Source: an uncultured Lachnospiraceae bacterium
GTDB lineage: Bacteria; Bacillota; Clostridia; Lachnospirales; Lachnospiraceae
Assembly: GCA_910586615.1 (NCBI GenBank)
Contig: CAJUJP010000039.1
Coordinates: forward strand, 1 to 30,394
Length of the DNA stretch: 30,394 bases
Reading direction: 5' to 3'
The translations under genes were made by a program, and so were the position numbers. The notes under the pieces are model-generated. The model ran no database searches. It saw nothing but the letters and a program-made list of their open reading frames with translations, and was not told where the DNA came from. This document shows, piece by piece, positions 16,661-24,412 of this stretch (positions are counted from its first letter, which is position 1; the number at the start of each line of letters is the position of its first letter).

Positions 16661-17716
16661 TCAGGAGGCGGCCAGTTCTTTCAGTTTTCGTACTGCCGGC
16701 TCATAATCGCCACATTTCCTGTAATAAGTCTGCGCTTCTTCCAGATTTCCCATGTTTTCATAAATGGAGGCGATATTGTAGTTGGCGCGGTAGCTGTTGA
16801 CTCCCTTGCGCGAGTAAGAGGACAGGGTGGTCGCCTTGGAAAATTCCTGGATCGCCTTGTCATATTCGCCTTTTTTCATATAGATCATACCCATCAGGTA
16901 GACAAAATCCGCCCGGTGGGAAAATAATTCATATTTATCCCGGAGTGCCATGGCCAGGTCATATTTGGCCAGTTCTATCAGGCAGTAACCGTAAGTTTCC
17001 GCCATGCTCTGCACGAATGCGGAGTGAGGATCGGCGTTCAGTTCCAGTCCTTTCCGGTAATAGTGGGATGCCTTTTCCAGATCGTTCAGGGAGATGTAGT
17101 TCTGGCCCAGCTGGAAATAGATATACGGGCTGGGACCTTTCAGTTCCAGGTCATGGAGCAGCATTTCCAGATTTCGGGTGGCGCGCATCCGCTTATCCGA
17201 TTCGGCAACATATCCTTCGTGATAGAAAGTCAGCGGGATCTGGAAGGTATCCGGTTCCCGGCCGTCCAGCGCACACACCTGCTCGTGGATACAGCCCTCA
17301 TAATGGCAGTACCGGCGGTTGAAAAGCCTGCCGATGCGCTCTGACATGATGGAGCGCACGCCCTGTATGATATAGGGGTTGTTGCGGACGACCATGCCCA
17401 CGGAACGGCAGTTGCTGTCTAGTGATTCTTCCAGTTCGGCCAGATTGACATTTTCAAGATACTCGTCGCAGTCGATGATCAGCACCCAGTCGTTGGAAGC
17501 CTGCTGTATTGAAAAATTCCTTGCCGCGCTGAAATCATCACACCAGGCAAAATGAAACACCTTGTCGGCATACCTGTGTGCGACCTCCACGGTTCTGTCC
17601 ACGGAGCCGGTATCTACTACGATAACCTCGAACCTGCACGGGCGGAGTCTTTTTAAACATTCTTCTAAATGATTGTCTTCATTTTTTGCAATCATGCATA
17701 CCGAAACGGGAAGCAT
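16661..17716 (-). CDS. GT2 glycosyltransferase with C-terminal TPR repeats (paralogue C)
   Basis: A 351-residue protein beginning MLPVSVCMIAKNEDNHLEEC, with VIVVDTGSVDRT, WCDDFSAARNFSI and DCDE at residues 82-85. It has three or more TPR-like helix pairs after residue ~220 (PYIYFQLGQNYISLNDLEKA, FVYLMGMIYMKKGEYDKAIQ, YNIASIYENMGNLEEAQTYY). ATG 17716 is chosen because AGAGGTGA lies four bases before it and the start matches its paralogues; the open frame extends 37 codons upstream into AT-rich promoter sequence. It is the first gene of the five-gene minus-strand operon and probably uses the promoter at 17799-17827. Confidence 0.87.
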   Translation of the reverse strand: MLPVSVCMIAKNEDNHLEECLKRLRPCRFEVIVVDTGSVDRTVEVAHRYADKVFHFAWCDDFSAARNFSIQQASNDWVLIIDCDEYLENVNLAELEESLDSNCRSVGMVVRNNPYIIQGVRSIMSERIGRLFNRRYCHYEGCIHEQVCALDGREPDTFQIPLTFYHEGYVAESDKRMRATRNLEMLLHDLELKGPSPYIYFQLGQNYISLNDLEKASHYYRKGLELNADPHSAFVQSMAETYGYCLIELAKYDLAMALRDKYELFSHRADFVYLMGMIYMKKGEYDKAIQEFSKATTLSSYSRKGVNSYRANYNIASIYENMGNLEEAQTYYRKCGDYEPAVRKLKELAAS

Positions 17717-17798
17717 ATCGTCACCTCTGAATCGTTTTACTCTGTGCCGGCCCGGCCGGTTGCTTTGCAAGGACGCCGTATGCCGTACTCTACCATAT

Positions 17799-17827
17799 AT
17801 ATTAGCATCTTCTGCATGGTACGACAA
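17799..17827 (-). promoter_or_regulatory. Candidate sigma-A promoter of the minus-strand GT operon
   Basis: Read on the minus strand, TTGTCG is followed after 17 bp by TAATAT. The predicted start is about 75 bases before the first GT2-TPR gene. Confidence 0.42.
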
Positions 17828-18044
17828 TAAAATTTTTGCGGTACTTAAATTGTACTTAAAAAGAGCTTTTACCTTTATATAAAGGCGAATTTTGTCATAT
17901 GAAAACTGCCATAAAGTATCGGTCAGCAGTAGATTTTTAGTTGTAATAGGAAAAAAGTACTAGACTATTTGAACAAAAAGAAAGGACGAAAAACTGACAA
18001 AATGACGATATTGACGATATACCGTTAAAAGTGCGTTTAAGTAG

Positions 18045-18073
18045 TTTTTTTTCGTAAAGTTTTGTGTTATACT
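18045..18073 (+). promoter_or_regulatory. Candidate extended -10 promoter of the regulator-glf operon
   Basis: TGTTATACT (18065-18073) is an extended -10; only a T-run stands at the -35 position. It lies about 43 bases before the start at 18116, and AGGAGGG precedes that ATG. Confidence 0.45.
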
Positions 18074-18115
18074 TCCTAACGAGATAAGTCACATTCACAC
18101 TTTAGGAGGGCTACT

Positions 18116-18460
18116 ATGACAAAGGCAGAAATTTTAAAGGCAGAAATATTAAAACAGTATAAGAGTGTCAGACAGTTCGCGATTGAGATGGAAATTCCGT
18201 ACTCTACCCTGGTTACCGCATTGGACCGCGGAATTGAGGGTATGGCATACGGCACCGTGATCAGGATGTGTGATAAGCTGAATCTGAATCCGGTTGATTT
18301 TACACCTCTTAATCAGAAGAGCGTGCTTGGCAGCAAGATTATGGAAAACCGCGTGATGCAGTATTATGTGAAACTGAATAAGACCGGGCGCAAGAAAGCG
18401 CTGGAACTGATGGAAGATTATGCCCAGTTGGAGAAATATAAGGCGGTTGAGGAAAATTAA
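18116..18460 (+). CDS. Small XRE-type helix-turn-helix protein
   Basis: A 114-residue protein whose residues ~14-62 form a Cro/C1-type HTH: QFAIEMEIPYSTLVTALDRG, then YGTVIRMCDKLNLNPVDF. The C-terminal ~45 residues (MQYYVKLNKTGRKKALELME) resemble the tail of short XRE regulators common in Lachnospiraceae. A perfect Shine-Dalgarno (AGGAGGG) precedes the ATG. Codons 3-12 contain an in-frame 15-bp duplication giving AEILKAEILK. Its stop overlaps the start of glf (TAATG), so the two are translationally coupled; it may regulate glf or the divergent GT operon (inference). Confidence 0.82.
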   Translation: MTKAEILKAEILKQYKSVRQFAIEMEIPYSTLVTALDRGIEGMAYGTVIRMCDKLNLNPVDFTPLNQKSVLGSKIMENRVMQYYVKLNKTGRKKALELMEDYAQLEKYKAVEEN

Positions 18461-19605
18461 TGCAATATGATTATCTGATAGTGGGAGCCGGGCTGTATGG
18501 TGCAGTTTTTGCTCATGAGATGAGGCGGCAGGGCAGACGTGTGCTGGTGATCGACCGCAGAACGCATATTGCGGGCAATATTTATACGGAGAATGTGGCA
18601 GAGATTCAGGTACATAAGTACGGCGCACATATTTTTCATACTTCCGACCGTAAAATCTGGGAGTATGTAAATTGCTTTGCCGAGTTCAACCACTACATAA
18701 ATTCACCTGTGGCATATTACAAGGGAGAACTGTACAACCTCCCTTTTAATATGAATACATTCAATAAAATGTGGGGCGTGGTGACGCCGGCCCAGGCCAG
18801 GGAGAAAATCAGAGAGCAGATCGAAAAGCTCGGCATCGATGAACCCCGGAATCTGGAAGAGCAGGCGCTTTCCCTGGTGGGAACAGACGTCTATGAGAAG
18901 CTGGTAAAAGGGTATACCGAGAAACAATGGGGCAGGGACTGTAAAGAACTGCCTGCTTTTATTATCAAGCGTCTCCCCCTTCGCTTTACCTATGACAATA
19001 ATTATTTTAATGACCGGTATCAAGGCATTCCTGTCGGAGGCTATACTGCCATGGTAGAGAAAATGCTGCAAGGCATTGAGGTGCGGACAGGTATTTCGTA
19101 CAAAGAATTTGTCCGGGAGCAGCAGACAGAGGAAGGATGGCAGATCACTGACCGGGAGGGGAACAGCTACCGTAAAGTGGTATACACCGGTATGCCGGAT
19201 GAGTATTTCGGCTATTCTCTCGGACATCTGGAATATCGTTCCCTGCGGTTTGAGACAGAGGAACTGCCGGATTGTGACAATTATCAGGGCAATGCTGTGG
19301 TAAATTATACAGAACGGGAAGTTCCCTATACGCGGATAATCGAGCACAAGCATTTTGAGTTCGGAAGCCAGAAAGACACCGTGATTACCAGAGAATATCC
19401 TGCAGAGTGGCAGGAAGGCGATGAGCCGTATTATCCGGTGAATAACGAGCGGAATGACAGCTTGTTCCGGGAATATCAGAAACTGGCCCGGGAAAGGTCT
19501 CATATGATCTTCGGCGGACGTCTGGGACAGTACAAATATTATGACATGGACAAAGTGATCGCGGCCGCACTGGAAGCGGTGGAGAAAGAATTAAGTATTG
19601 TGTGA
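18460..19605 (+). CDS. glf: UDP-galactopyranose mutase
   Basis: A 381-residue flavoenzyme that converts UDP-galactopyranose to UDP-galactofuranose, the donor for Galf in bacterial surface glycans. It starts with the Rossmann FAD motif (YLIVGAGLYGAVFAHEM, with Gly 9, 11 and 14), followed by VIDRRTHIAGNIYTE, HKYGAHIFHTSD and NLPFNMNTFNKMWG. Further family landmarks are GYTEKQWGRDCKELP, IPVGGYTAMVEKML, YTRIIEHKHFEFG and GRLGQYKYYDMDKVI. Length and motifs match the bacterial family. The ATG shares one base with the stop of the HTH gene and has no separate strong ribosome site, so coupling is likely. It is the only nucleotide-sugar biosynthesis gene here and suggests that the nearby transferases use Galf. 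Confidence 0.97.
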   Translation: MQYDYLIVGAGLYGAVFAHEMRRQGRRVLVIDRRTHIAGNIYTENVAEIQVHKYGAHIFHTSDRKIWEYVNCFAEFNHYINSPVAYYKGELYNLPFNMNTFNKMWGVVTPAQAREKIREQIEKLGIDEPRNLEEQALSLVGTDVYEKLVKGYTEKQWGRDCKELPAFIIKRLPLRFTYDNNYFNDRYQGIPVGGYTAMVEKMLQGIEVRTGISYKEFVREQQTEEGWQITDREGNSYRKVVYTGMPDEYFGYSLGHLEYRSLRFETEELPDCDNYQGNAVVNYTEREVPYTRIIEHKHFEFGSQKDTVITREYPAEWQEGDEPYYPVNNERNDSLFREYQKLARERSHMIFGGRLGQYKYYDMDKVIAAALEAVEKELSIV

Positions 19606-19668
19606 GGGAAACAGATCATGCAAACGAGCATAGAATGAATTGTGCTTGTTTTGTGTTCGCTTTTTTGA

Positions 19669-19706
19669 GGCAGAGTATTGACAAGTGTGGATGCTCTGCC
19701 TATAAT
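19669..19706 (+). promoter_or_regulatory. Consensus sigma-A promoter with an inverted repeat over the -35
   Basis: TTGACA (19678-19683) and TATAAT (19701-19706) are both perfect and 17 bp apart. A 7-bp inverted repeat, GGCAGAG (19669-19675) and CTCTGCC (19694-19700), brackets the -35 box and abuts the -10, as a repressor site would. It drives the carboxyltransferase gene with a leader of about 115 bases. Confidence 0.85.
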
Positions 19707-19827
19707 ACAAAAAGATAGTTTGAAAGTCAAAGTATTGGAAAGTCAAATAAAGTGAAAGCCTGCGCTGGAAGCTTGTGCAGGTGCGGGTCAGAACAAAAAG
19801 TAATGGCAGGAGGAGATCAGGAGAATC

Positions 19828-21444
19828 ATGAACTGGAATGAAGCTGTTAAGGAACTGGACAACAGAAGACAGAAGGCTCTTATGGGCGGCGGACAGAGCA
19901 AGATAGACAAACAGCATGCCGGCGGCAAGATGACGGCGCGCGAGCGGATCGAAGTACTGCTGGATCCGGGTACTTTTGTGGAAGTGGACGGATTTCTGGA
20001 ATCCCGTATTGATGATTTTGATCTGGATAAAAGGAGAGTGCCCGGAGACGGTGTAGTGACCGGATACGGAGAGATTGACGGCCGTCAGGTATTTGTGGCC
20101 AGCGAAGATTTTACGGTGATCGGCGGTACACTGGGAGAATATCATTCTTTTAAGATATGCCGCATTCAGGATATGGCCATGGAGATGAAAGCACCCCTGA
20201 TCTGCATCAATGACAGCGGCGGCGCCCGGATTGAGGAGGGAATCTCTTCCTTAAGCGGTTACAGCGGCATGTTTCTGCGCCATACGAAGGCTTCAGGCGT
20301 GATCCCGCAGATTGCGGTGATCCTTGGGCCCTGTTCCGGCGGCGCCTGCTATGCACCGGCTATCTGCGATTTCATTTTTATGGTAAAAGATATATCTAAA
20401 ATGTTTATTACCGGACCGAATGTGGTAAAGACAGTCATCAATGAGGAAGTGTCTGTGGAGGAACTGGGCGGCGCAGAAGTTCATGCAAAGAAGAGCGGCG
20501 TTGCACATTTTACTTATGACAGTGAGAATGAATGCCTTATGGGCGTGCGCAAGCTTTTGTCCTATCTGCCCGGCAACTGGATGGAGAAACCTCCGGTTAT
20601 CAATACGAAGGAACGGCAGAGCATCCTGCCCAGAGTAGGTAAGGTGTTCGGCAAGGTGGAAAACGGCAAGGTAGCCTCCGCCATGAAAGCAAAAGCAGAC
20701 AAGATCATGGACATTGTGCCGGACAATTCCCGCCATGCCTATGATGTGAAGGAAGTCATTGACTGCATTGTGGATGAGAGCAGCTTTTTTGAAGTTCAGA
20801 AGGATTTTGCCACCAATGCGGTGGTTGGATGGTGCCGGATGGAAGGCAAGGTTGTGGGAATCGTGGCAAATCAGCCCAATTCCATGGGCGGTTCACTGGA
20901 CTATCATGCTTCCGACAAGATCGCCAGATTTATCCGTTTCTGCGACTGTTTTAATATTCCGCTGATCACTTTGATCGATGTGCCAGCATTTCTGCCCGGC
21001 ACGGCGCAGGAACACAACGGTATTATCAGACATGGGGCCAAGATCCTGTATGCGTATTCAGAGGCGACGGTTCCGAAGATTTCTCTGATCATGCGTAAAG
21101 CTTATGGCGGCGCTTACATCGCCATGAATTCCAAGGAAATGGGAGCGGATATTGTATACGCATGGCCTATTGCGGAGATTGCGGTTATGGGAGCGGACGG
21201 TGCGGTCAACATTGCTTTCAAACGTAAGATCAAGACGGCTCCTGATCCGGCAGCCATGCGTGCCCGGTGCAAAGCGGAATATGAAGAGCGTTTTCTGAAT
21301 CCTTATGTGGCTGCGGCGAGGGGATATGTGAATGAGGTGATCAAACCTGAGGAGACAAGAGAGGCGCTTGTGAAGGCACTGCGCGGTTTGAAGAACAAGC
21401 AGGTGGAAGGACCCAGGAAGAAGCACGGAAACATTCCGCTCTAA
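19828..21444 (+). CDS. Acyl-CoA carboxyltransferase subunit (PccB/MmdA-like)
   Basis: A 538-residue crotonase-fold carboxyltransferase. It would move CO2 between carboxybiotin and an acyl-CoA, as in propionyl-CoA carboxylase beta or methylmalonyl-CoA decarboxylase alpha. Landmarks are GGGQSKIDKQHAGGKMTARE, DSGGARIEEG from residue 129 (first oxyanion region), LGPCSGGACYAPA, NQPNSMGGSLDYHASDKIAR, DVPAFLPGTAQEHNGIIRHG, KAYGGAYIAMNSKEMG and the ending RKKHGNIPL. A ribosome site (AGGAGGAG) lies before the ATG. No biotin carboxylase, biotin carrier or decarboxylase membrane subunit is visible in the window, so partners must be encoded elsewhere. The substrate (acetyl-, propionyl- or methylmalonyl-CoA) cannot be assigned. 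It appears unrelated to the glycan genes and has its own strong promoter. Confidence 0.92.
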   Translation: MNWNEAVKELDNRRQKALMGGGQSKIDKQHAGGKMTARERIEVLLDPGTFVEVDGFLESRIDDFDLDKRRVPGDGVVTGYGEIDGRQVFVASEDFTVIGGTLGEYHSFKICRIQDMAMEMKAPLICINDSGGARIEEGISSLSGYSGMFLRHTKASGVIPQIAVILGPCSGGACYAPAICDFIFMVKDISKMFITGPNVVKTVINEEVSVEELGGAEVHAKKSGVAHFTYDSENECLMGVRKLLSYLPGNWMEKPPVINTKERQSILPRVGKVFGKVENGKVASAMKAKADKIMDIVPDNSRHAYDVKEVIDCIVDESSFFEVQKDFATNAVVGWCRMEGKVVGIVANQPNSMGGSLDYHASDKIARFIRFCDCFNIPLITLIDVPAFLPGTAQEHNGIIRHGAKILYAYSEATVPKISLIMRKAYGGAYIAMNSKEMGADIVYAWPIAEIAVMGADGAVNIAFKRKIKTAPDPAAMRARCKAEYEERFLNPYVAAARGYVNEVIKPEETREALVKALRGLKNKQVEGPRKKHGNIPL

Positions 21445-21454
21445 AGAAAGATAT

Positions 21455-21495
21455 AAAAAACGGAGGCATCCCGAACCGGTTTGTCTCCGTTTGCT
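21455..21495. terminator. Bidirectional terminator between convergent genes
   Basis: An 11-bp stem, AAACGGAGGCA (21458-21468) and TGTCTCCGTTT (21482-21492), contains one G-U pair. Six A before the stem give a U-run for the minus-strand fliD-like transcript; the plus-strand side has a shorter T-run. Confidence 0.82.
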
Positions 21496-21515
21496 TATAT
21501 GTCCATTTGCTGATG

Positions 21516-22829
21516 TTAACAGTAGCTGTTAAACATCATGCCGCTGTACGCGCTGGTGATATACGGGCTGGCAAAATTCTTGCCCGGATTCTTATAGGCC
21601 ACGATGGTGTTGTTGACATAGTTCATCGGGTCAAGAGATACCTGATTTGTTTTGCGCAGCACCGAGTTGGTAAAGCTTTTCATCGGTGAAAAGGCTTCTT
21701 TGGCGTTGTCCCCCATAGCGCTCTGACGCAGAGCGTCGTTATCCACTTCCAGGGTGCCGTCCAGATTCAGATTAAGCCCAACAGAAGTAAGATCTCTGGC
21801 AAAAACTCTCGCTACACTGCTCATCTCGTTGAAGAGACGGTTGCTCTTAGGCTGATTGTCACTGTATTCAGCCACTGCGGTCAGAAAAGAATTGAATCCA
21901 TTGACCAGCGTGTTTACGTTCTCTGTCAGGGACTCCACATCTGTCTTAAGTCCGATGGAAGCGGTCTCGCCTTCTTCACTGCTGACGCCTGTCAACTGTA
22001 TGTCATAAGCATGTGCCAGCGTGAAACGGTTGGATGTGGAAGAGCGTCCTTCACCGTTTATGAGGTAGGAAGCGTTAGCCGGCTGCGTGGATACATGATC
22101 CAGACCGAAATATTCTACTGCACCTGCAGTTTTGCTCGTTCTGTGATCGGATATTCTGTAAATCAGCGGTCTGCCGTCTTTTAAACCGGTAGAATTGGAT
22201 TCCATCCGTAAATAAGCGGTATCATCTTCGCCGGGAATGACATGGGCCGACATGCCGATGTTGGCGTTGGTGATCAGACGGGCCAGACGATCCTGAATAT
22301 CGCGGTTCGTATCGGTGGGTTTGATGCTGAACTGGAATTCATAATTCAGATCATCGATCCCCACGTCAAAAGAGTAAGTGTCGGGCGGCAGGGACGCAGT
22401 CTCATCACAGGGAAGATACTTGCCTGTATTGACCTGGGTACTGGCCAGATTGTTTACCTCGATCTCGTAGGAAGGTACATCATCTCCCATTACGGAAGAA
22501 CCGACGTAAGTCGCCTTCGCAATATTTTCGTTGCTGGAATAAGCCACCTTCTTATTCAGAAGATCAGCCTCTTCGAGACCGCCGAGGGAGGCAATCGTAT
22601 TGCGCAGTTCCCGGGCGTTCTCTTTGATACCGATTGCAAACTTCTGGGAAGCCCTGCTGGTGTCCAAGATACACAGAGGGGACTCTTTATTCATCTTTAC
22701 AATGGAATTATATACGCTGCGCAGCTCACTCTTCTTGTGTGAGTCATAGGGTGTACTGGACTTAGGCGCGTACGTGGTCATATAGAAATTATAGACATTT
22801 GTTAAGGTACCGATACTGTTATAAGCCAT
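21516..22829 (-). CDS. FliD-like flagellar filament-cap protein (HAP2)
   Basis: A 437-residue secreted-type flagellar protein resembling the hook-associated protein 2/FliD family, which caps the growing filament and folds flagellin on arrival. Visible features are an N-terminal helical segment (MAYNSIGTLTNVYNFYMTTY), a long beta-rich middle with the VNNLASTQVNTGKYL motif typical of FliD/HAP2 D1, a later helical stretch (LTENVNTLVNGFNSFLTAVA, RVFARDLTSVGLNLNLDGTL), and the ending SAYSGMMFNSYC. The ordered N- and C-terminal helices are not as canonical as in FliD of Bacillus, so a FliD-related accessory protein is possible. ATG 22829 has AAGGAGGGGG directly upstream. It is monocistronic, with a sigma-28-like promoter about 110 bases upstream. 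Confidence 0.7.
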   Translation of the reverse strand: MAYNSIGTLTNVYNFYMTTYAPKSSTPYDSHKKSELRSVYNSIVKMNKESPLCILDTSRASQKFAIGIKENARELRNTIASLGGLEEADLLNKKVAYSSNENIAKATYVGSSVMGDDVPSYEIEVNNLASTQVNTGKYLPCDETASLPPDTYSFDVGIDDLNYEFQFSIKPTDTNRDIQDRLARLITNANIGMSAHVIPGEDDTAYLRMESNSTGLKDGRPLIYRISDHRTSKTAGAVEYFGLDHVSTQPANASYLINGEGRSSTSNRFTLAHAYDIQLTGVSSEEGETASIGLKTDVESLTENVNTLVNGFNSFLTAVAEYSDNQPKSNRLFNEMSSVARVFARDLTSVGLNLNLDGTLEVDNDALRQSAMGDNAKEAFSPMKSFTNSVLRKTNQVSLDPMNYVNNTIVAYKNPGKNFASPYITSAYSGMMFNSYC

Positions 22830-22940
22830 AGTCCCCCTCCTTTCTTCCATGAAATGTTCTCAGCACAGGTCTGATGCCTGATGTCTCCTTGTGGCTGTCC
22901 GTAGCCTGCAAGACATCGTCGCGGGTGTTCCTACTTATTC

Positions 22941-22967
22941 TTATATGGGTATAGACTTCTCTATTTA
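22941..22967 (-). promoter_or_regulatory. Sigma-28 (flagellar) promoter candidate
   Basis: On the minus strand TAAA is followed, exactly 15 bases later, by CCATATAA. The known consensus is TAAA-N15-GCCGATAA, so the -35 is perfect and the -10 matches 5 of 8. This fits late flagellar expression of the fliD-like gene. Confidence 0.5.
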
Positions 22968-23340
22968 GCTACATCGCAAGCAGGCTTACGATCTGCATGG
23001 GTATAATATAGTCTCATTCTATCATCGAAAATGTAGAAAAAGCAAGTAAATATTGGATTTATGCGCCATAAGCGTCATAATAAATACGAAATTAAGACGT
23101 ATGGGCATGAAACCACCCGCTTTGTAATTTATATATCGTACAATATATATAAAAAATGAAGAGCCATAGATAAAGAAAATTCAGATTTGTGGAATCGGAA
23201 AAGTGGCAGAAGCAGGTAATTCGATGTTTGCAAATGCCCGTTTTGATGATTTGTGTGAATTGCAGCTTGCTTTGCAACAATTAATGAACATAATGCACGC
23301 AAAAAATACGGAAATAATACTGAAATAATCGGAAAACAGG

Positions 23341-23369
23341 TTGACTTACTGCCGGGCGTATGGTATATT
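23341..23369 (+). promoter_or_regulatory. Sigma-A promoter of the rpmG-secE-nusG operon
   Basis: TTGACT (23341-23346) and TATATT (23364-23369) are 17 bp apart, about 85 bases before the rpmG start. Confidence 0.75.
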
Positions 23370-23455
23370 GTTTGAGCAAGATAAGATTTAGGTCTTTTTT
23401 TTATGCTCAAAAATAGTGACTTAGATAATTGATGAATACACGTGGAGGTAGCGAG

Positions 23456-23605
23456 ATGCGTACAAGAATCACTTTAGCATGCACAGAGTGCAAACAGCGT
23501 AACTACAATACGACCAAAGACAAGAAGACACATCCGGACAGGATGGAGACCAAGAAGTATTGCAGATTCTGCAAGACACATACTATGCATAAGGAAACGA
23601 AATAA
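23456..23605 (+). CDS. rpmG: Ribosomal protein bL33 (zinc-ribbon form)
   Basis: A 49-residue protein of the 50S subunit: MRTRITLACTECKQRNYNTT, ending HTMHKETK. Cysteines 9, 12, 36 and 39 form two CxxC knuckles, so this is the zinc-binding (C+) form. GGAGG lies about seven bases before the ATG. It is the first gene of the rpmG-secE-nusG operon, the usual order in Firmicutes. Confidence 0.96.
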   Translation: MRTRITLACTECKQRNYNTTKDKKTHPDRMETKKYCRFCKTHTMHKETK

Positions 23606-23636
23606 TCGCCTGTTGTTTTGACGAAAGGAGTATAAC

Positions 23637-23855
23637 ATGGGAGATTCTGCTAAAGCAGAAGGCACATCCAGGATTACAAAGTTCTGGACCGGTGTGAAAG
23701 CTGAATTTAAGAAAATCACTTGGCCTAATAAAGATGCCCTTTTAAAACAATCCGTTGCGGTTGTCATTATTTCTGTTGTGATCGGAGCGATCATCACGAT
23801 ACTGGACTTCGGGTTACAGTACGGCGTGGATTTCCTTACGACGCTTAAGTTCTAG
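23637..23855 (+). CDS. secE: Preprotein translocase subunit SecE
   Basis: A 72-residue essential subunit of the SecYEG channel. It has the amphipathic segment KFWTGVKAEFKKITWPNKDA followed by one membrane helix (residues ~40-62, SVAVVIISVVIGAIITILDF), the single-span form of Gram-positives. AAAGGAG precedes the ATG. It lies between rpmG and nusG with gaps of 31 and 41 bases. Confidence 0.97.
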   Translation: MGDSAKAEGTSRITKFWTGVKAEFKKITWPNKDALLKQSVAVVIISVVIGAIITILDFGLQYGVDFLTTLKF

Positions 23856-23896
23856 GAAGCTCTGAAAACAGGAACTGAGAAAGGCATGGTATTAAT

Positions 23897-24412
23897 ATGG
23901 CAGAAGCAAATTGGTATGTTGTGCACACTTATTCCGGTTACGAGAATAAGGTAAAGGCAAACATTGAGAAAACGATCGAGAACAGGCATCTGGAAGAAGA
24001 GATCCTGGAAGTCAGAGTACCTATGCAGGATGTCATGGAGATGAAGAACGGTGCCCGCAAGACAGTCCAGAAGAAGATGTTTCCGGGCTATGTTCTGATC
24101 AATATGATCATGAATGACGATACCTGGTATGTGGTGAGAAATACCAGAGGCGTTACAGGATTCGTGGGACCGGGAAGCAAGCCGGTGCCGCTGACGGAAG
24201 CCGAGATGAAACCGCTTGGCATTAAGATGGAAAATGTGAGCGTAGACTTTGCAGAGGGCGACACCATTGCAGTGGTTGCCGGTGTCTGGAAGGATACGAT
24301 CGGCGTTGTCCAGAGAATCGATTTCAACAAGCAGGTGGCGACCATCAACGTGGAACTGTTCGGCAGAGAGACGCCTGTAGAGATTGGTTTTGCAGAAGTC
24401 AGAAGAATGTAA
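23897..24412 (+). CDS. nusG: Transcription termination/antitermination factor NusG
   Basis: A 171-residue protein that binds RNA polymerase and modulates pausing and termination. The NGN domain (residues ~4-110) shows NWYVVHTYSGYENKVKANIE, KKMFPGYVLINM and WYVVRNTRGVTGFVGPG. The C-terminal KOW domain (residues ~120-171) shows FAEGDTIAVVAGVWKDTIGV and ELFGRETPVEIGFAEVRR. Length is standard. It is the last gene of the rpmG operon before a 351-base leader region. Confidence 0.98.
   Translation: MAEANWYVVHTYSGYENKVKANIEKTIENRHLEEEILEVRVPMQDVMEMKNGARKTVQKKMFPGYVLINMIMNDDTWYVVRNTRGVTGFVGPGSKPVPLTEAEMKPLGIKMENVSVDFAEGDTIAVVAGVWKDTIGVVQRIDFNKQVATINVELFGRETPVEIGFAEVRRM

Larger units (their letters stand above)
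17717..18115. other. Divergent intergenic regulatory region
   Basis: These 399 AT-rich bases separate the minus-strand GT operon from the plus-strand regulator-glf pair and contain no supported gene. They hold a probable promoter on each strand. GTACTTAAA occurs twice (17841-17849 and 17852-17860), offset by 11 bp. TGACGATAT occurs as a perfect tandem pair (18003-18020). The inverted repeat TACCAT/ATGGTA (17791-17796/17816-17821) surrounds the minus-strand -10. These are candidate operator sites, possibly for the adjacent HTH protein. Confidence 0.6.
22830..23455. other. AT-rich divergent intergenic region
   Basis: These 626 bases separate the fliD-like gene from rpmG. They contain the sigma-28-like site at 22941-22967 and the sigma-A promoter at 23341-23369. 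Between about 22990 and 23335 I see neither a convincing gene nor a structured RNA; the short open frames there lack ribosome sites and protein-like composition. Confidence 0.6.

Noticed and set aside
21516..22829. A second flagellin gene
   Set aside because: It lacks the flagellin N- and C-terminal D0 signatures and has HAP2/FliD-like features instead.
23092..23410. Short minus-strand frames in the gap before rpmG
   Set aside because: Low-complexity translations with no ribosome site; the stretch behaves like AT-rich intergenic DNA.
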